Below are positions 59,851 to 64,000 of a stretch of 64,000 nucleotides of DNA, in pieces; the stretch's first letter is position 1; each line of letters starts with the position of its first letter. Under the pieces are notes generated by a model that was given only the letters and a program-made list of their open reading frames with translations, had not been told where the DNA came from and did not search any database. Source of the DNA: Micromussa lordhowensis (Eukaryota > Cnidaria > Anthozoa > Scleractinia > Lobophylliidae); NCBI GenBank assembly GCA_964020085.1, contig OZ026607.1, positions 11,250,782 to 11,314,781 of the forward strand. The letters run 5' to 3'. A program made the position numbers and the translations under genes.

Positions 59851-60255
59851 ATGGATAATGGAAATGGTAATGACAATGGTAATGACAATGGTAATTACAA
59901 TTGTAATGACAACGGAAATGGTAATGACAATGGCAATGAATGTGGCTGTAGAAGTGGTAATGAAACTGAAAGAGTAAATTATAAAGAAGAATGTAAGAGA
60001 CTAACAAATTCAATAATAGTTAATTTGTCAGAAATGGATTTTTATTATGAAAATATTAGTGCCAAGTTACTAAAACTAAAATCAATTGAAGAAGAGTACA
60101 ACGAAGTTATTGACGATAGAATATTGTCGTTAACTAAAAGTCTTTATAGCTTACATAGCGATTATTTGAGAGACACATCGGAATCTGAAGATTCTGAAGA
60201 TTTTAATATTCATCGGAAAATGTTAAGTTTGGATTACTTAATAGACGAAGAATAA
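59851..60255 (+). CDS. Hypothetical protein with NG-rich repeat and coiled coil
   Basis: 134 codons from ATG 59851, 1 bp after the ATPase stop. Residues 2-31 are a DNGNGN repeat coded by a 12-bp minisatellite (AATGGTAATGAC type). The rest is helical (KEECKRLTNSIIVNLSEM, AKLLKLKSIEEEYNEVIDDR) with an acidic tail. It shows a TATATAGG context at the ATG. It has no known family. Its place before the fibre genes suggests a virion or assembly role. Confidence 0.5.
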   Translation: MDNGNGNDNGNDNGNYNCNDNGNGNDNGNECGCRSGNETERVNYKEECKRLTNSIIVNLSEMDFYYENISAKLLKLKSIEEEYNEVIDDRILSLTKSLYSLHSDYLRDTSESEDSEDFNIHRKMLSLDYLIDEE

Positions 60256-60263
60256 ATTTAATT

Positions 60264-60276
60264 TAGTATATTATAT
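60264..60276 (+). promoter_or_regulatory. TATATTATAT box before fibre gene 1
   Basis: AGTATATTATAT runs directly into ATG 60277. Confidence 0.5.
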
Positions 60277-63200
60277 ATGGGTTTTAGCAATGGACAACTT
60301 GAATCATCATCAAAAAGTGGTAGAGGTGAAAAAGGTGATCCTGGTTTACCTGGAATTGGATTTAGTCTAACTGATGATGGTAATTTTGACATTGATAGTA
60401 AGCGATTAACTGAAGTAGCCCTTCCTATCCATAATAATGATGCAGCAACAAAAGAGTATGTAGATAGACATATTTCTTCAGGGAGTGTAACAAAAAAATA
60501 TGTAGACGATGAAAACACTAGACAAGATATTGCTATTAACAGTAAAGCAGAAAAGACTGATGTCCTTCTCAGAGATGGGACTCAAAGCATGTTAGATAAT
60601 CTGAATTTAAATAATCACAATATTATTAATCTCAAAGACGCTAGTGAGAATAATGAGGCTGTCACTTTCAGTCAATTAAAAAGTCATACTGATCATGTTC
60701 AAGTTAATTATCATTTACAACCAAATATGAGATTTTTTAAAAACTTTGGTGATAATGCTGAATTATCATCAAGTAATTTACCTCCTAATTTTAACCCTAA
60801 AGACCACTTTTTTTATCAACATGTGCATTATAATCTCTATTTAGTAGCTAAAAAAGGTTTTGATAATGGTTTTGGTGGTCAAGCTTGGGTCTCTCTAAAG
60901 ATGACTAATGACTCATTGAAAGCAGGAATTTATACAGTAGTTTTTGAAATTTTTACCAGGTCAGCTGTTTCACCACCAATCTTATCTGATGAAACTTTGA
61001 TTACACAGGTTCATGGTGATGATAATTATAATGTAATAACATTTTCTCACGACTATAATGGACAATATACCAAAGCTTTTATTCAGTTCAGTAGTAATGG
61101 TCAACCTGGTGAAATTACCTTCCAGATTAGATATTATGGTAGCCGTTTTAGAAATTTTCTATTGTTTTTATTTTATTCAAGAGTAATAGCAGGTAAGCAA
61201 AATACTCATTTTAATCACAATCTTTTAAGTGTCAAAAGTACTGATTATTCTGGCACTATTTTGTATTTTGAACCGATTAATATGAATAGTCAAAAGATAG
61301 TCAATCTCTCTGATCCAACTGCCCCCAAAGATGCAGCTAACAAAGAGTATGTTGACGATAGAGACGCTAAACAGGATATTGCTATTAATGATTTATCTTC
61401 TCGTAAAGCAGACAAAACCTATGTTGATGATCAAGACGGTAAACAAGATATTGCTATTAATGATATATCTACTAGAAAAGCAGACAAAACCTATGTTGAT
61501 GATGAGATTGCTAAGATTGATTTAAGTCCCTATTTCAAATTAGATGGTTCTCGTGCTATGACAGGAAATCTCAAGATGAATGACAATAAAATAACAGATT
61601 TAGTTACACAAGATGATGTAGCTATCAGTGATTACCCTAATTATGTAAAAGATTCTAAAATGGCTGTTAATAAACTTTATGTCAATGAAAACTTTTTAAA
61701 ATTAAAAGGTGATGACTATGACTTAAAAGGTAAACGAATAAAAAATACTGAACCATATGGTGTCAATACTTTTGATACTAATGATTTAGTCTCCAAGGCA
61801 TTTGTCCAAGCAGAAATAAGTAAGCTACCTACAGATGTACTAAAATTGGATGGTTCACGCGCTATGACTGGTAGTCTCCAAATGGGTGATAATGCTATCA
61901 CTGGAATAAGGAGTAGTTCTGTAGATGATGCAGCCCTAACTGTTGGAGGAGCAAATTCCACATATCTGCCCCTTACTGGGGATCGAGGGATGCAAGGAAA
62001 TCTCGATATGGGTGGAAATGCTATTAGAAATATTAAACCTTTTGTTGAAGATGACTCAAGTCAAGCGGCACAAAATGCTCAATCAAATGATGTTATTAAC
62101 TTTAGATATTTTCACGGACAGAGAGGTCAACTAAAAAGAGAAATAAATGATGTCGCTGCAGCAGCACTTAATAGAAAAAATCCTGATCCGATGGAAGACT
62201 CCATTGACATGGGTAATCATAGCATTATCCGCTTGAAAGATCCGAAGTCATCAGATAGCTTTCACGCTTCCAATGTTAACTATGTTAATAGGACAATTAG
62301 TGATAATAACGCTGTAATTAACTCTTTGATAGAAGATAAAGTCAGTGAAGCAGAAGCACTTAATATTAAAGCAAACCGACAAGATAATGAATTCTCTTTT
62401 GTCATGGATGATGACCTATTTAAGGAAGATGATGATGATATTACCAAAGTAAGAAAAGTCGACAAAGATTACTATGATATCAACAAAGCTACTTATCAAT
62501 TTAAAATTAAGTATGACTCTGCTATCGGTTATTATAGCGGAAAATTAAGTATTGATTTAAGACCTTTAGATTTAGGAGAGTATACGATAGCTTTTGAAAT
62601 GTATTATGGTAATCAAGTTGATCAGGACCAAGTGGTTGTCGATGCAGTATCTGATACTTTGAATGTTTCACGTAATAATACAAATACTTTTTCCGATCAC
62701 AGTAGAACAATTATCAATTTTCATAAATCTGGAAACATTGGGATTATTGATTTAGATATTGATTTAACTTTAAAGTATAAGAGTGGTGTGACTTATGATG
62801 CAGAAACCAGCATGTTTGTAGTCCTTTATGGCGTAAGTGGTCATCAGAATGACGTTGACCCGCGAACTTGGGATAGATTCTATACCATCAGAAACAAAAT
62901 CGTCTATTTTGAAGCACCTATAGATATGGGTAATCGACAATTAAAAGGATTAAATGATGGAAATGAAAACAGTGATGCTGTTAATGTGAAACAACTAAAT
63001 GAAACAGAAGATAATATTGTAAAATATGTTGATGGTGAAATTGCAAAAGTAAATAGTGAAATTGCAAAAGAAAATCCTACTATTAATGAAAATAAAAATG
63101 TTATAGAATTAATAGTAAAATATATATTAAGTAATGATTCAAAGATTTCTTTAATAAAAGATTTGTATTTTTCTGATAGTAATGAAGGTAGAACACCAAA

Positions 63201-63666
63201 TACATATGCGTTTGTAACTACTGGTGATAACACAGGTGATTTTACTTTTTATTATGTCTTCCAGCATAGTGCAATTACTAATAATGTAATGGCTGTACAT
63301 TTTGATATTAAGAATACAAGAGGTGTATTTATTTTTGTTGATAAAAGCAAAGTAGTAATTTCACGTAATCCTACAATAGATGAACCATCTTTAAGATCAT
63401 TTAATATTCCAAATAATTCTTTAGGAAAGCAAGTCCTATTTTGGATTTGGGTAAAAGGCACAGTTATGAATATAATTTTTAGTGGAATTAGTGCTCCAAT
63501 TAATGTGGGTAATGCTTTTGTAGATACTACTATAAGAAGAGTAAATGTAGAAGATAATCCTTTCACTAAAAAGAGAGGATTAATAACTAAAAATATTTAT
63601 GATAATACCAGTCAAGCTTATCAGTTAATAAAAGAATTTGAGAAGAGCGAAGGAACTATTATATAA
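60277..63666 (+). CDS. Fibre-like protein 1, collagen-like start and tail-fibre repeats
   Basis: 1129 codons. MGFSNGQ is followed by one short collagen-like run (GRGEKGDPGLPGIGF) and many tail-fibre modules: AATKEYVD and KYVDDE units, each with a following LDGSRAMTGNLKM or MGDNAITGI beta strand. Two near-identical 72-bp repeats (61370-61515, QDIAIND..RKADKTYVDD) show recent module duplication. Two larger globular segments (about 150-300 and 760-900) resemble each other in design (YTVVFEIF and YTIAFEMY) and may be receptor-binding heads. It is probably a trimeric attachment fibre. The N-terminus is shared with the next gene. Confidence 0.68.
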   Translation: MGFSNGQLESSSKSGRGEKGDPGLPGIGFSLTDDGNFDIDSKRLTEVALPIHNNDAATKEYVDRHISSGSVTKKYVDDENTRQDIAINSKAEKTDVLLRDGTQSMLDNLNLNNHNIINLKDASENNEAVTFSQLKSHTDHVQVNYHLQPNMRFFKNFGDNAELSSSNLPPNFNPKDHFFYQHVHYNLYLVAKKGFDNGFGGQAWVSLKMTNDSLKAGIYTVVFEIFTRSAVSPPILSDETLITQVHGDDNYNVITFSHDYNGQYTKAFIQFSSNGQPGEITFQIRYYGSRFRNFLLFLFYSRVIAGKQNTHFNHNLLSVKSTDYSGTILYFEPINMNSQKIVNLSDPTAPKDAANKEYVDDRDAKQDIAINDLSSRKADKTYVDDQDGKQDIAINDISTRKADKTYVDDEIAKIDLSPYFKLDGSRAMTGNLKMNDNKITDLVTQDDVAISDYPNYVKDSKMAVNKLYVNENFLKLKGDDYDLKGKRIKNTEPYGVNTFDTNDLVSKAFVQAEISKLPTDVLKLDGSRAMTGSLQMGDNAITGIRSSSVDDAALTVGGANSTYLPLTGDRGMQGNLDMGGNAIRNIKPFVEDDSSQAAQNAQSNDVINFRYFHGQRGQLKREINDVAAAALNRKNPDPMEDSIDMGNHSIIRLKDPKSSDSFHASNVNYVNRTISDNNAVINSLIEDKVSEAEALNIKANRQDNEFSFVMDDDLFKEDDDDITKVRKVDKDYYDINKATYQFKIKYDSAIGYYSGKLSIDLRPLDLGEYTIAFEMYYGNQVDQDQVVVDAVSDTLNVSRNNTNTFSDHSRTIINFHKSGNIGIIDLDIDLTLKYKSGVTYDAETSMFVVLYGVSGHQNDVDPRTWDRFYTIRNKIVYFEAPIDMGNRQLKGLNDGNENSDAVNVKQLNETEDNIVKYVDGEIAKVNSEIAKENPTINENKNVIELIVKYILSNDSKISLIKDLYFSDSNEGRTPNTYAFVTTGDNTGDFTFYYVFQHSAITNNVMAVHFDIKNTRGVFIFVDKSKVVISRNPTIDEPSLRSFNIPNNSLGKQVLFWIWVKGTVMNIIFSGISAPINVGNAFVDTTIRRVNVEDNPFTKKRGLITKNIYDNTSQAYQLIKEFEKSEGTII
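61330..61515 (+). repeat. 72-bp coding repeats in fibre gene 1
   Basis: Units beginning AAAGAGTATGTTGACGAT and AAAACCTATGTTGATGAT, with GATATTGCTATTAATGAT in each. In frame, so they duplicate fibre modules without loss of function. Confidence 0.75.
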
Positions 63667-63680
63667 ATAAATATATATAT
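63667..63680 (+). promoter_or_regulatory. TATATATAT box before fibre gene 2
   Basis: AATAAATATATATAT runs directly into ATG 63681, 15 bp after the stop of fibre gene 1. Confidence 0.5.
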
Positions 63681-64000
63681 ATGGGGTTTACTAATGGACA
63701 ACATGACAAACCATCAACAACAGGAAAAGTAGAAAAGGTTAAAAAAGGAATAGGCTTAAAATTAACTCCAGACAACCATTTCCATTTACAAAACAAGAGA
63801 TTAACTAACATTTCCGCTCCAATAAATGATCATGATGCAACCACTAAACGTTTCGTCGCTGATTTATTAAAGACAAAAGCAGCAACTACATACGTTAACA
63901 ATGAACTAGCTAAAAAGACTAACTCATCTGCTTTAAAGGATTACGCTTTAATTACTGATTTAGGAACTTTAGCAATCGAATTCAATGATGCATTAAAAAG
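63681..64000 (+). CDS. Fibre-like protein 2, runs off the window
   Basis: Starts MGFTNGQHD, paralogous to fibre 1 (MGFSNGQLE), then GIGLKLTPDNHFHLQNKRLTN and HDATTKRFV, the same module order as fibre 1 but without the GEKGDPG collagen run. At least 106 codons are visible, open to the window edge. It is a second attachment protein and may give the element alternative receptor specificity (inference). Confidence 0.65.
   Translation, partial: MGFTNGQHDKPSTTGKVEKVKKGIGLKLTPDNHFHLQNKRLTNISAPINDHDATTKRFVADLLKTKAATTYVNNELAKKTNSSALKDYALITDLGTLAIEFNDALK

Larger units (their letters stand above)
45675..64000. mobile_element. Polinton/Maverick-type integrated dsDNA virus, left end uncertain
   Basis: At least 21 genes on AT-rich DNA, with protein-primed PolB, retrovirus-type integrase, adenain-like protease, double-jelly-roll capsid, penton and A32-type ATPase, which together define a Polinton/Maverick or adintovirus-like element. 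Frames are mostly open, so the insertion is young or maintained. Terminal inverted repeats were not located; the right end is beyond the window and the left end may lie in the repeats near 45.6 kb. A VLTF3-like gene and ATG-proximal TATATA boxes are unusual. Confidence 0.9.

Noticed and set aside
62904..63566. Minus-strand frames inside fibre gene 1
   Set aside because: They are antisense shadows of the long fibre frame, with no box or domain.

Overview
The window is animal genomic DNA made almost entirely of mobile and viral-type elements and their remains. An anthozoan cnidarian (coral or sea anemone) is the best guess. The basis is a tRNA-derived SINE of a style I associate with coral genomes (22-215), a metazoan 18S/28S rDNA fragment carrying an R2 retrotransposon, and the element mix: Gypsy, a CR1/L2-type LINE with an SGNH-esterase ORF1, Penelope-like elements, and Polinton/Maverick-type elements. 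The species cannot be named from sequence alone.

Layout. 22-8713: a decayed Gypsy pol (protease, RT, RNase H, integrase, probable short 3' LTR) with a SINE at its left edge, split by a nested minus-strand LINE that ends in a long (AAT)n tail. 9568-27827: six Penelope-like element (PLE) copies, one inverted and 5' truncated and five head-to-tail with an exact 3042-bp period. Each carries a hammerhead-ribozyme-like motif, and 13-bp target-site duplications flank the array. A 10,064-bp repeat unit (three PLE copies plus 938 bp of flank) occurs twice. 28598-31056: a decayed, spliced, unrecognised gene set with SR-rich basic segments and a CCHC zinc knuckle. 31057-32909: diverged tandem repeats. 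32910-37091, minus strand: an rDNA pseudogene in which truncated 18S is fused to an internal 28S segment, with an internally deleted R2 at the canonical R2 site. 37258-37582: a second, divergent PLE fragment. 38549-40583: remnant of one Polinton (A32-type ATPase, acidic protein, repeat-motif protein). 40643-41352: a (GGT)n/(CCA)n inverted microsatellite around a tRNA-like core. 41354-43849: a nearly perfect inverted repeat with about 565-bp arms enclosing an integrase-like ORF and a MITE. 44501-44926: one unrecognised ORF.

From about 45.6 kb to the right edge lies a largely intact, AT-rich integrated dsDNA virus of the Polinton/Maverick (adintovirus-like) kind. It has protein-primed DNA polymerase B, a retrovirus-type integrase with chromodomain, a parvovirus-type phospholipase A2 domain, adenain-like protease, double-jelly-roll major capsid protein, single-jelly-roll penton, packaging ATPase, small basic virion proteins, and two collagen/tail-fibre-like proteins (the second runs off the window). 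It also encodes a protein that reads as poxvirus-type late transcription factor VLTF3, a gene usually treated as a nucleocytoplasmic large DNA virus hallmark. Nearly every gene has a TATATA-like box ending 0-3 bases before its ATG, which looks like one shared promoter architecture. VLTF3 plus the ATG-proximal box is the most interesting system here.

How it fits together. In the virus, the minus-strand block holds replication and integration (VLTF3, PolB, integrase) and then the virion genes. The plus-strand block holds the ATPase and fibres, transcribed divergently from 59144-59213. The left end of the element is not defined and its right end is outside the window.
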